Shown piece after piece: positions 26,412 through 34,140 of a stretch of 64,000 bases of DNA. Source of the DNA: Cellvibrio sp. pealriver (lineage in GTDB: Bacteria; Pseudomonadota; Gammaproteobacteria; Pseudomonadales; Cellvibrionaceae). The translations under genes and the position numbers were made by a program. The DNA lies in contig NZ_KQ236688.1 of the NCBI RefSeq assembly GCF_001183545.1, positions 773,149-837,148 on the forward strand. Direction: 5' to 3'. The notes beneath the pieces were generated by a model. It ran no database searches. It was not told the origin of the DNA and saw nothing but the letters and a program-made list of their open reading frames with translations. Numbering within the stretch: position 1 is the first letter of the stretch; each line of letters starts with the position of its first letter.

Positions 26412-27137
26412 CTATTTCGCGTAATTCACTACCGCGATGTAATGCATAGCGGTGGGTTTGTTTTCCACAAAGCCTGGAATAAATTTGGATTTTTTCAGTG
26501 AGCTTTCGATGCTATCGGCATCGGCTTGTTTGCGCAGCGCCGCTTCAATAGTGCTGACGGTTTCTACTTTTCCGTCGGCTTCAATATTGGCCATCACACG
26601 GGTCATTTTGCCTTCGGCAAAAAATAATTTACCATCGCCGCGCTCTTTGGTGGTGTAGTGCGCATACCAGTCACTGGTGTCCAAACGTTCTTGCGGTGCG
26701 AAATAGTGAGTGCCGTATTGTGCTTGCAATGTGCCCAGGTTCGGCAGCAATACAATCGGAGCCTGGGTTCCGCCCAATGAATAGACAACGCGCATTTGCA
26801 TTCTTACCGGTACGGTTTTTCCGTCGATAGTTGCGGGTTCAAAGGTGGCGGATTTCAATGCAGACTCAGTGACTTTTTGCATGGAAACCAACGGGCTGTT
26901 TTCGTAGCAATTAACAGCGTTGATATTACCGGTGCTCATCACATCGGCCTGGCAATAAACCGCAACGGTTTTTACACCTTCGCCAAAAGAAGCGGGCAGG
27001 GTAATCTGTTTAGTTAATGTTTCAGCAGCATTGCCGAAGTTAGCAGGGGTATAAGCAGTGGCGTAGCTCGCAAATGGGGCTGCAGCCGCTACAATTGCCA
27101 GTGAGCGGATCAATTTTTTAAGAATATTGTTAGTCAT
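26412..27137 (-). CDS. Secreted TonB C-terminal-like protein
   Basis: A 241-residue protein with a signal peptide (IRSLAIVAAAAPFASYATA). Two segments resemble the TonB C-terminal/energy-transducer fold: one around residues 85-115 (ESALKSATFEPATIDGKTVPVRMQM) and one near the end (EADGKVETVSTIEAALRK and SKFIPGFVENKP). It has no N-terminal transmembrane anchor of the TonB type, so it is probably a soluble periplasmic homologue. GAGGAG precedes the ATG. It lies downstream of the TBDR gene at 27443-30130, after a terminator, so it may be a partner of that receptor. Confidence 0.72.
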   Translation of the reverse strand: MTNNILKKLIRSLAIVAAAAPFASYATAYTPANFGNAAETLTKQITLPASFGEGVKTVAVYCQADVMSTGNINAVNCYENSPLVSMQKVTESALKSATFEPATIDGKTVPVRMQMRVVYSLGGTQAPIVLLPNLGTLQAQYGTHYFAPQERLDTSDWYAHYTTKERGDGKLFFAEGKMTRVMANIEADGKVETVSTIEAALRKQADADSIESSLKKSKFIPGFVENKPTAMHYIAVVNYAK

Positions 27138-27341
27138 TTTAGTGCTCCTCGTGAATCAATAAACGGCAACCTGCACCCTTTCGGGTCAACGATCTCCGAA
27201 CTCATTGTCAGATTAGCACCGGCCTTAGCACACTATTGTGAATAGTTTGTGACAATTTCAGGCTTAAACAGAAAAAAGTTAAAAATTTTTTGTTATTTAC
27301 ACCATTTTTATAAAAATCCTTACGGGAAAATAATGGCAAGC

Positions 27342-27366
27342 AAAAAAAGCCACCCGAAGGTGGCTT
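27342..27366 (-). terminator. Rho-independent terminator after TBDR
   Basis: Read on the minus strand, the stem AAGCCACC / GGTGGCTT with a four-base loop is followed by a run of seven T. It lies 77 bases past the stop of the receptor gene. Confidence 0.85.
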
Positions 27367-27442
27367 GTGTAATCCTTTTAAATAAATCTCCGTTAAATCC
27401 ATTTCCTTATAGGCGGGACATCCTGTCTCTCCCTGTCCTTTT

Positions 27443-30130
27443 TTAAAAGTTGTAGCTGATGTCAAGGCTGATGCTGGTGCCCACTTCTTGACGAAGGATG
27501 GTGACATCTTGCCCTTGCACATTGGTTTGGGTGATTTCACGATCTTCATCCAGCAAGTTGCGCAGTTTTGCTTTGAGGATGAGCTGCTCAATTGGATAGT
27601 AGGAATAGGTAAAATCCAGCGAACTAAACGGTTGCTCAAAGGCGTCGTCGTGACCAGTATCAACAGCAGCGAGTGTCAGTTTTTCACCGGCGATATTGTA
27701 GGAAAGCGCTGCGCCGTGTTTACCATCATCCGAGTCATAACCCAATTGCGCATTGAGCACGTAAGGCGATTGACCGCTCATAGTGCGAACGCTATTGGTG
27801 TAACCGCCGTTGGTGGGTGAAACCACTTCTGAATCACTTAAGGTCAGGTTGCCTGAGACGAAGAAGCCGCGCTCAAGATTCCATAAGCCTTCAAATTCCA
27901 CACCGTAGAGCTCGCCAGACAATGCGTTTTCAAAACTCATGATGATGTCGCTGTCTGAACCGGGTTCCAGTTTTTGTTCGATAGGATCAGTGATGTCTTT
28001 GTAGAACAAAGAAACGGTCAGGTTGTTGCCGCCATCGAAATACCATTCACCACGTAAATCGATATTATCCAACATGGAATCGCGCAGGTTTGGATTGCCG
28101 CGCACGCGGATATTCAATTCAGGATCGATATAAACCACATCGGCCATTTCACGCAGGTCAGGGCGCACCACCGTTTGCGCATAACTCAAACGCAACTGGA
28201 AGGTTTCTGAATTCATGAAGCCATCGTTGATGTAGGTTAATGCCGCCGATGGATACACATCATCACTGCGACGAGTGTAAGTCTGGTTTTCGTTTTGCAA
28301 TTCCTTGATCAGGTTTTCCAGCGTAATGCCGGTGTAATCGAGCAGATCGAGTGGCAACAGCGCGGTGCGGAAATCTTCGTAGCGCGCACCAGCGGTGATG
28401 CGCCAGGTATCGCTCAGGGTTGCATCGATCATCCCGTAAAACGCATCGGTCATTTGCCCGGCAATATAACTTTCAGTACCGAAACCGCGGCTCATGGTCA
28501 ATTCAAAATCGTTGTTGAGATTACTGATGTTGCTATCGGTAAACACATCGCCCGGCATGCCTTCCAGGAAGTTGCCGCCACCCACATCAATCAGCGCGGT
28601 GTAACCAAAATATTGGCGCGATTTGTCGTTGTAGCTATAACCACCGCTGAGCGTAACTTCGGCGTTGTCAAACAACAGGGGTAATTTTGCATTCCAGCCG
28701 TGGCTTATTACATCGTCTTGCAAATTCAAAAATGCAAATTGTGCCGATGAATTGGAGGTAATGCGTGTGCTGAGAATTTCACCGGTTTGTGGATCTACCG
28801 TGTTATCACCGCCAATGGTGGTTGCGCCGGGAATATTGGTTTCCACTGTGGAATCCGAATAAAACCAATCGACACTGATATCACCCAAGGTATTGCCGGA
28901 AAGTTGGTCGAATTTGTGCGTACCCAAGGCTTGGGTAATTTCAACTTCGCGATCCTGATAGCGAGTTTCGTAGGTAACTTTTTGGTTGCCGTCCGCCAAA
29001 TTGTTGTTGCTGTTTTGCGCAAAGGTAATGGCTGCTTCATCGGTTTCGTTACCGATCAACATGTAACTGGCTTCGATGTTGTGCATGTCTTGATAGTTGA
29101 TACCGACACCAATCGAACCCAGTTCTTTTGTGTCTTCCTGGGTGCGTTTAGTGGAAGAGTAGGTGACATCGGGTGAGCCTACGCCTTGGCGGATTTGGTT
29201 TTTGTTGCGCCATTCGGTTTTTTCTGACCAGTTGAGAATGCTGCCGACAGTCCAATCGTCACCAATATCCCAGGAGTTGCCGAGTGCAACCGAGCCGTTT
29301 TGATCCAAGGGTGAATCATCTTCGCGGATAGCGACATCGCGGTTTAATGACAGCATCAAACTGCGGTTGATCGCAATCGATTCTTGCGCTTGTTCGGGCG
29401 TCACACTGTTATCGACTTCGGTGCTCAGAATACGGCGGATGCCGTTGATATCCAGATAGCCTTGGTAAGTGTCCAATGCTTGGTCAATCGCTTTTGGTAA
29501 GCCACTGGTTTTACCGCCACCTGAATAGGTGATATCGCCATCGCCGCTATTGGTATTGGTGCCGGTGCCGAGGGTGATGTTAAAAATAAATTCGTCCGGA
29601 ACACTCTTGGTGCGGATGTTCACGTTGCCGCCGCCAAAGTGCGCGGGCAGGTCAGGTGAATAGGATTTTTGGATTTTTAAACTATCCACGATGGATGCGG
29701 GAATAATATCCAGCGGTAATACATTGCGCGTTAATTCTGGCGATGGCACTTGAGCACCGTTCAATTGCACGCTGGAGTAACGTTCACCAAGGCCGCGCAC
29801 ATAAACGTATTTGCCCTGATTTAAGGTCACGCCGGTCACACGGGTGAGCGCGACGGCAACATTGGAGTCACCGGTACGGGAAATTTGGTCTGAACCCATC
29901 AGGTCAGCAGCGAACGCATCTTCCATACGCTCCTGCACAATCGTTTGTGCACCGCTTTGTTGGCGGCCGGTGACTAACATTTCTTCCAGCACGGGCGCTT
30001 CTATCGCAGGCATTGGAATGGCTTGTTGTTCATCTGCTTCCTGGGCGAAGCCGGGTTGTGCCAACACGGAAAGAGAGGCCGCAGAAATGGCGAGAAATAA
30101 TTTGTGACGGTTGAGTAAACAGTTTTGCAT
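27443..30130 (-). CDS. TonB-dependent receptor
   Basis: An 895-residue outer-membrane transporter. I start at ATG 30130, because AAGG lies 8 bases before it; the ATG at 30136 is only two bases from that site. The protein has a signal peptide (SLSVLAQPGFAQ), the plug with LVTGRQQSGAQ, ALTRVTGVTLNQGKYVYVRGLG, a long barrel and a terminal Phe (DISYNF). The motif YVYVRGLGERYSSVQLNG is typical of a distinct TBDR group lacking the GIKGSLQRA start of the two other receptors in this window. The upstream neighbour is a beta-helix lipoprotein; the downstream one is a TonB-C-like protein. Pho-type half-sites upstream of the group suggest phosphate starvation control. Substrate unknown. Confidence 0.92.
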   Translation of the reverse strand: MQNCLLNRHKLFLAISAASLSVLAQPGFAQEADEQQAIPMPAIEAPVLEEMLVTGRQQSGAQTIVQERMEDAFAADLMGSDQISRTGDSNVAVALTRVTGVTLNQGKYVYVRGLGERYSSVQLNGAQVPSPELTRNVLPLDIIPASIVDSLKIQKSYSPDLPAHFGGGNVNIRTKSVPDEFIFNITLGTGTNTNSGDGDITYSGGGKTSGLPKAIDQALDTYQGYLDINGIRRILSTEVDNSVTPEQAQESIAINRSLMLSLNRDVAIREDDSPLDQNGSVALGNSWDIGDDWTVGSILNWSEKTEWRNKNQIRQGVGSPDVTYSSTKRTQEDTKELGSIGVGINYQDMHNIEASYMLIGNETDEAAITFAQNSNNNLADGNQKVTYETRYQDREVEITQALGTHKFDQLSGNTLGDISVDWFYSDSTVETNIPGATTIGGDNTVDPQTGEILSTRITSNSSAQFAFLNLQDDVISHGWNAKLPLLFDNAEVTLSGGYSYNDKSRQYFGYTALIDVGGGNFLEGMPGDVFTDSNISNLNNDFELTMSRGFGTESYIAGQMTDAFYGMIDATLSDTWRITAGARYEDFRTALLPLDLLDYTGITLENLIKELQNENQTYTRRSDDVYPSAALTYINDGFMNSETFQLRLSYAQTVVRPDLREMADVVYIDPELNIRVRGNPNLRDSMLDNIDLRGEWYFDGGNNLTVSLFYKDITDPIEQKLEPGSDSDIIMSFENALSGELYGVEFEGLWNLERGFFVSGNLTLSDSEVVSPTNGGYTNSVRTMSGQSPYVLNAQLGYDSDDGKHGAALSYNIAGEKLTLAAVDTGHDDAFEQPFSSLDFTYSYYPIEQLILKAKLRNLLDEDREITQTNVQGQDVTILRQEVGTSISLDISYNF

Positions 30131-30185
30131 GGTCATAACCTTTTCTGATTCGTTGGTCTGCAGGGCTTGGCATCCGGTGTTATCA

Positions 30186-30215
30186 AAAAGAGAGGCGCCC
30201 TAGGGCGCCTCTTTT
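30186..30215 (-). terminator. Terminator between lipoprotein and TBDR genes
   Basis: A stem GAGGCGCCC / GGGCGCCTC with a two-base TA loop and T-rich flank on the minus strand. The stem sits between the lipoprotein stop and the receptor start, so it may attenuate transcription between the two genes or process the message. Confidence 0.8.
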
Positions 30216-30250
30216 CCGTTGCCAGCAACAAGGCGTATGTATGCCCTGAA

Positions 30251-31909
30251 TTAGTTGGCGGTCATGCCTACAGTCCAGCCTGAAACCCAGTCGTTGCTTT
30301 CGCTAACCGCACCGATGAAGTTCACGCTGTCAAAGAAGTCGTTGCTTCCTGCAACCGGTGCAGTGGTAGTAGAAGGTTTTTCAGACAGTTTGGTCACGTC
30401 GGTTACCGGTACAGTGATCGCCGCCGCGTTGCCATCGGTCATGCTTGCCAGAGTCAGGTAAGCGCGTGGGTTGGTGGCCAAATCTTTGAGGATGTTGGCT
30501 GGCAAACCACCGGTGAAAGCAGAGTCGATTACCACGTTGTTGTTACCTGCGGCGGTGAACCAGGTTTTCAGGTTGAAACCAGCATTGCTTGGGTCAACCT
30601 TGCCGGTTTTGATCGCTTCGGTACAGGCAACTAGGGTGCTCTTAACAACAGAGATACCTGCTTCCATCGCATCACCAGTTTGTGGGCCTTCGGTATCGTC
30701 GTGTTCAAAACATTCGTTAGATGACATGCCGGTGGCGTTAGAGGTAATGATTGAGTTGTAGATTTCGAACTGGGTGCCTTCACGCAGCAATGGGCCTTCT
30801 GAGTCGCCTTTAGAGGTTGGGAAGGTGCCTTGGTTGGTATCAACCGCGCTGGTTACACAGGTGTGGTTGGAGATACGTGGGTGAGTCATTGGCAGAATGC
30901 CATCGCCACGGCCTTCGCCAGTGTTGTCGCCTTCGATACAACGGTTTGCACCAGAGGTGTGGATGGCCAGTGCGAATTGGATGTTACCTACGTAACCGTC
31001 AGCGAAGTCGAAAGAGTCATCGGCAACGTTCACAGCAACTACGTGCTTGAGGTTTACTGCACCGCCGAACATTTCAAAGCCATCGTCACGGGTAGAGTAG
31101 GTTTGTACGTAATCGACAACAGTGCCTGAGCCAACAGCATAGAAAGTAATACCGTTCAATTCATTGCCATCAACTACTTCATAACCGGCGTGCTTAACAA
31201 CAACGTAACGCAATACGCCTGATGATTCGCTGTTGTTGTTACCACCGTAAGTGCCTGGGCGGCCTTCAGAGGTCACGTGACAGTTGCTTGGGTCGGTACA
31301 CTTGTTGGTCAAGCCTTGGCCGAGGATTTGGATACCACCCCACAGGCCGCGATCACCTTCGGTCGCTGATTTTTCAATCAAATCTTTGGTCGCACTGAAT
31401 ACGATTGGTGCTTCTTTAGTGCCTTCTGCAAAAATTTGTGAGCCGCGCGCTACACGTACGTAATCAACCGGGTTGCTGAATGCTAATTTCGCACCTGCTT
31501 TAATGGTCAGGATGGGGCCAGCACCTGCTGCTGGTACTTTAACGCCAGCGGCAACATCGTTGGCATCTACATCTTCACCAATAAACAAGCTGTCCTGGAA
31601 GATATGTACGCCGTTGTTTGCAAGGGCAGGGATTTCAAGGTCAGTAGTCAGTGGGCGGGTATCGCTTACAAAGGTTACGCCGTAAGTACAGTTATTACCG
31701 CTGAAGGTCCCCTGGAATTTTTGACCGCCCAACTCATAAGAGGCGCAAGGGTTAGTGGCAACTGAAGAGCTGCTGGCACCGTTGTTGTTAGTGGTGTTGT
31801 TGTTTGAATCAGTCACAGTGTTGCTTGGGTTCAAATTGATATCGCCACCACCACAGGCAGCCAGGGTTGCAGCGAGTACATTCAATGCAAAAAGATTTTT
31901 CAGTTTCAT
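30251..31909 (-). CDS. Outer-membrane lipoprotein with beta-helix-like repeats
   Basis: A 552-residue lipoprotein. The signal peptide ends in the lipobox LAATLAAC, with Cys at residue 19 followed by Gly-Gly-Gly. After a low-complexity Asn/Thr/Ser linker the protein has repeated short strands rich in Gly, Val and Asp (for example GLWGGIQILGQG, LRYVVVKHAGYE, VNLKHVVAVNVADDSFDF) that look like a right-handed beta-helix. It carries several Cys that could pair. I know similar lipoproteins encoded next to TBDRs but not their function; a surface partner that captures substrate for the receptor is an inference. Pho-box-like sites lie 110-140 bases upstream. Confidence 0.82.
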   Translation of the reverse strand: MKLKNLFALNVLAATLAACGGGDINLNPSNTVTDSNNNTTNNNGASSSSVATNPCASYELGGQKFQGTFSGNNCTYGVTFVSDTRPLTTDLEIPALANNGVHIFQDSLFIGEDVDANDVAAGVKVPAAGAGPILTIKAGAKLAFSNPVDYVRVARGSQIFAEGTKEAPIVFSATKDLIEKSATEGDRGLWGGIQILGQGLTNKCTDPSNCHVTSEGRPGTYGGNNNSESSGVLRYVVVKHAGYEVVDGNELNGITFYAVGSGTVVDYVQTYSTRDDGFEMFGGAVNLKHVVAVNVADDSFDFADGYVGNIQFALAIHTSGANRCIEGDNTGEGRGDGILPMTHPRISNHTCVTSAVDTNQGTFPTSKGDSEGPLLREGTQFEIYNSIITSNATGMSSNECFEHDDTEGPQTGDAMEAGISVVKSTLVACTEAIKTGKVDPSNAGFNLKTWFTAAGNNNVVIDSAFTGGLPANILKDLATNPRAYLTLASMTDGNAAAITVPVTDVTKLSEKPSTTTAPVAGSNDFFDSVNFIGAVSESNDWVSGWTVGMTAN

Positions 31910-32017
31910 GGGCCACTCTCTTCTAGTAAGGGAACTCTGATAAGGGAAATGTGAACGCTGCGGCTTTTGTGATAGCTGTCCGCTTCTGCGTTTGTGGCGC
32001 TATCTTTGATGACAAAT

Positions 32018-32046
32018 ATGAAATCTGGACGACAGTTTGATGAAAG
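32018..32046 (-). promoter_or_regulatory. Candidate Pho box upstream of lipoprotein-TBDR genes
   Basis: On the minus strand three half-sites are spaced by exactly 11 bases: CTTTCAT, CAAA, CTGTCGT, CCAG, ATTTCAT. The first 18 bases match the PhoB consensus at about 15 of 18 positions. It points toward the lipoprotein gene starting at 31909. Confidence 0.6.
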
Positions 32047-32061
32047 TTTTATTTCGGTTAG

Positions 32062-32079
32062 ATGTCAGAAATATGTCAA
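32062..32079 (+). promoter_or_regulatory. Second Pho-type repeat in the same intergenic region
   Basis: ATGTCAG-AAAT-ATGTCAA: two TGTCA cores 11 bases apart with an A/T spacer. It reads on the plus strand toward mlaA (185 bases upstream of that start) but could equally belong to the divergent lipoprotein promoter. Apart from these sites, the 355-base gap 31910-32264 holds nothing else I recognise. Confidence 0.5.
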
Positions 32080-32264
32080 AAAGGCTTTGTTGCAATTTGT
32101 AACTGGCGCAATTTTTCGCGGTAAAGGCGGTTGTTGGCGGGGGGATGATTGGTTAAAGTGACCGGCATAGCGCCCATCCTATCGGGCAGATGTACTTTCT
32201 CTTTTTCCGCAATTCAGGTTCGTCATTCAGCCAAGAATCGCTTGCCTTATCTTCCAGGGAACTT

Positions 32265-33041
32265 ATGAAACTTAATCTCTCGCCTTCATCGTCTTTCTCC
32301 TTACGTCCATTGGTTGCCGGGTTAGCGGTTGCATTGGGCTTGGTCATTCCACTTGGCGTGTTTGCGCAGGATGACCAAGAGGCCGCAGACCAGGATCCCT
32401 GGCAGGGATATAACCGTGCCATGTTTAAATTCAATGATGCGGTTGATCGCTGGACACTCAAACCTTTGGCGAAAAGTTACAAATTTGTCATGCCCGATCC
32501 ATTAGAAACCGGTGTTGGGAATATTTTTGACAACATCCAGGAAGTACCCAATGTGATCAACGGCGTATTGCAGTGGGATCTCAAAGGTGCCGCGCATGAC
32601 ACCGGGCGTTTGCTGGTAAATAGCACCTTGGGGATTGGCGGTTTGCTGGACGTTGCCAAATACATGCATTTGCCAGCCGACGAAGATGAAGACTTTGGCC
32701 AGACGCTGGCGGTGTGGGGCGTAGGGCAGGGGCCTTATCTGGTGCTGCCATTTTTAGGGCCAAGCACTGTGCGCGACGGTTTTGGTAAACCCATCGATTG
32801 GTATACCGACCCAACTACTTATATCGATCACGTGCGTACCGAAAACACGGTGCGCGCATTTGAGTTGATGGATACCCGCGCAAGTTTGCTGGATCTTGAA
32901 AAGAATATTACCGGCGACCGCTATACCTTTGTGCGCGATGTGTATTTGCAGCGCCGCGACTATCTGATCAATAACGGTGAGGTTGAGGACGATTTTGGTT
33001 CAGAAGACTTCGACGAAGAGGATTTTGACGGGGAGTTTTAA
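32265..33041 (+). CDS. mlaA: MlaA (VacJ) family outer-membrane lipid-asymmetry protein
   Basis: A 258-residue member of the MlaA/VacJ family, which removes phospholipid from the outer leaflet of the outer membrane. Family motifs are DPWQGYNRAMFKFNDAVD, NIFDNIQEVPNVINGVLQ, RLLVNSTLGIGGLLDVA, EDFGQTLAVWGVGQGPYLVLPFLGPST and the DPTTYIDH region. The start is ATG 32265 after AGGGA. The signal peptide ends in GVFAQDD with no lipobox Cys, so unlike E. coli MlaA it is probably not lipidated. The C-terminus is very acidic. A terminator follows directly. No mlaBCDEF genes are near. Confidence 0.92.
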   Translation: MKLNLSPSSSFSLRPLVAGLAVALGLVIPLGVFAQDDQEAADQDPWQGYNRAMFKFNDAVDRWTLKPLAKSYKFVMPDPLETGVGNIFDNIQEVPNVINGVLQWDLKGAAHDTGRLLVNSTLGIGGLLDVAKYMHLPADEDEDFGQTLAVWGVGQGPYLVLPFLGPSTVRDGFGKPIDWYTDPTTYIDHVRTENTVRAFELMDTRASLLDLEKNITGDRYTFVRDVYLQRRDYLINNGEVEDDFGSEDFDEEDFDGEF

Positions 33042-33045
33042 TTGC

Positions 33046-33072
33046 AAACGGCCACTTTTCAGTGGCCGTTTT
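33046..33072 (+). terminator. Rho-independent terminator after mlaA
   Basis: A perfect 11-bp stem AAACGGCCACT / AGTGGCCGTTT with a TTTC loop, five bases after the stop codon. Confidence 0.9.
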
Positions 33073-33118
33073 GTTATGCGCGTTTGTTAAGCGCTGCAGC
33101 GCATTTATCGAGGCGGTT

Positions 33119-33430
33119 CTAGTTGGGCAGTATCTGGATAATTTCCAGCCCTAAAATGTAATCGCCATTATCATTGGTTGATACACGCGCAACCTTCGCT
33201 TTGGCTTTCAATGTTGGGCTGTGGCCGTGATCGGAAGACACTTCCACCTCAACTTCAGTGCCCGCCGGAAGGCTTTGCTTGGCTTCCACTTGCAGGCCGC
33301 CTCCGCTTAAATCCAGGCATAAACCCTCAATGACATCGGCCGAAGAGGCCAGTTTTGCACTCAAGGGTGCACCGATTTTCATCCGGATAAAATCGCGCTT
33401 TTCGCTGTAAGGCTTATCGTTAATCCCCAT
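33119..33430 (-). CDS. PilZ domain protein (putative c-di-GMP receptor)
   Basis: A 103-residue single-domain PilZ protein. The N-terminal RxxxR-type element is seen as EKRDFIRMKIGAPL, and the second motif D/NxSxxG as CLDLSGGGLQVEA. Both are needed for c-di-GMP binding in this family, so binding is likely. The remainder is a beta-barrel with VEVEVSSDHG and ARVSTNDNGDYILGLEII. It is a stand-alone gene between mlaA and fdxA; its target is not evident. Confidence 0.88.
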   Translation of the reverse strand: MGINDKPYSEKRDFIRMKIGAPLSAKLASSADVIEGLCLDLSGGGLQVEAKQSLPAGTEVEVEVSSDHGHSPTLKAKAKVARVSTNDNGDYILGLEIIQILPN

Positions 33431-33525
33431 AGCTTGTTCCTCGTTATTAGTGTGATTGACGAGAGTTTATGGTCTTGGCAAGACTTCAAAGAGTGTAGCA
33501 CAGGGCTTTTTGATTACAGGCGAAA

Positions 33526-33550
33526 AAAAACCGCGCAGTGCGCGGTTTTT
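33526..33550 (-). terminator. Terminator after fdxA
   Basis: A stem AAAAACCGCGC / GCGCGGTTTTT with a three-base loop, 27 bases past the fdxA stop on the minus strand. The flanks are A- and T-rich on both sides. Confidence 0.85.
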
Positions 33551-33576
33551 GTTAGCAGGCTGATTGCTTGTGGCAA

Positions 33577-33900
33577 TTAGCGCTCCAGATATTGCAGTTT
33601 GCCAGGAACGCCATCCCACTCGGCGTGGTCGGCGGGGGCATCTTTCATCTCGGTGATGTTTGGCCACACCTGCGCCAGTTCGGCGTTCAATTCCAGAAAT
33701 ACCGCTTGGTCTTCCGGCAACTCATCTTCCGAGAAGATGGCACCTACCGGGCATTCTGGTTCGCACAGTGCGCAATCGATACATTCATCCGGGTGAATCA
33801 CCAGAAAATTGGGGCCTTCGTAGAAACAATCTACCGGACAAACTTCCACACAGTCAGTGTGTTTACATTTGATGCAATTTTCCCCAACTACAAACGTCAT
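33577..33900 (-). CDS. fdxA: 7Fe-8S ferredoxin FdxA
   Basis: A 107-residue seven-iron ferredoxin. It has two clusters' worth of Cys: [17 protein letters not shown] near the start and [16 protein letters not shown] in the middle. The pattern of a [3Fe-4S] plus a [4Fe-4S] cluster, with a C-terminal extension ([13 protein letters not shown]), matches FdxA of Pseudomonas and Azotobacter. ATG 33900 follows GGGAG. mutS lies upstream in the same orientation, the usual mutS-fdxA pairing in this group. Confidence 0.94.
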   Translation of the reverse strand: MTFVVGENCIKCKHTDCVEVCPVDCFYEGPNFLVIHPDECIDCALCEPECPVGAIFSEDELPEDQAVFLELNAELAQVWPNITEMKDAPADHAEWDGVPGKLQYLER

Positions 33901-34140
33901 AGGAGACTCCCACAAGTAACAGAATTCAGTAATGAGTGTGCGCTGCACAAAGGCGATACGCAAGAAGCGCGCATTCTAAACAGCCAAACCCGGTTTGGGT
34001 AGGCTTTTTCCGCTGAAATACCCCCGAAAAGTGTTGATTTCAGTGGGAAAAAGCGCAGTTGAGAATGGTTCTTTTTGAATACCGATTTTGGTGATAACCC
34101 ATATCAAATTTACTAATGCTCTTTTGTCATTTTCCGCGCG

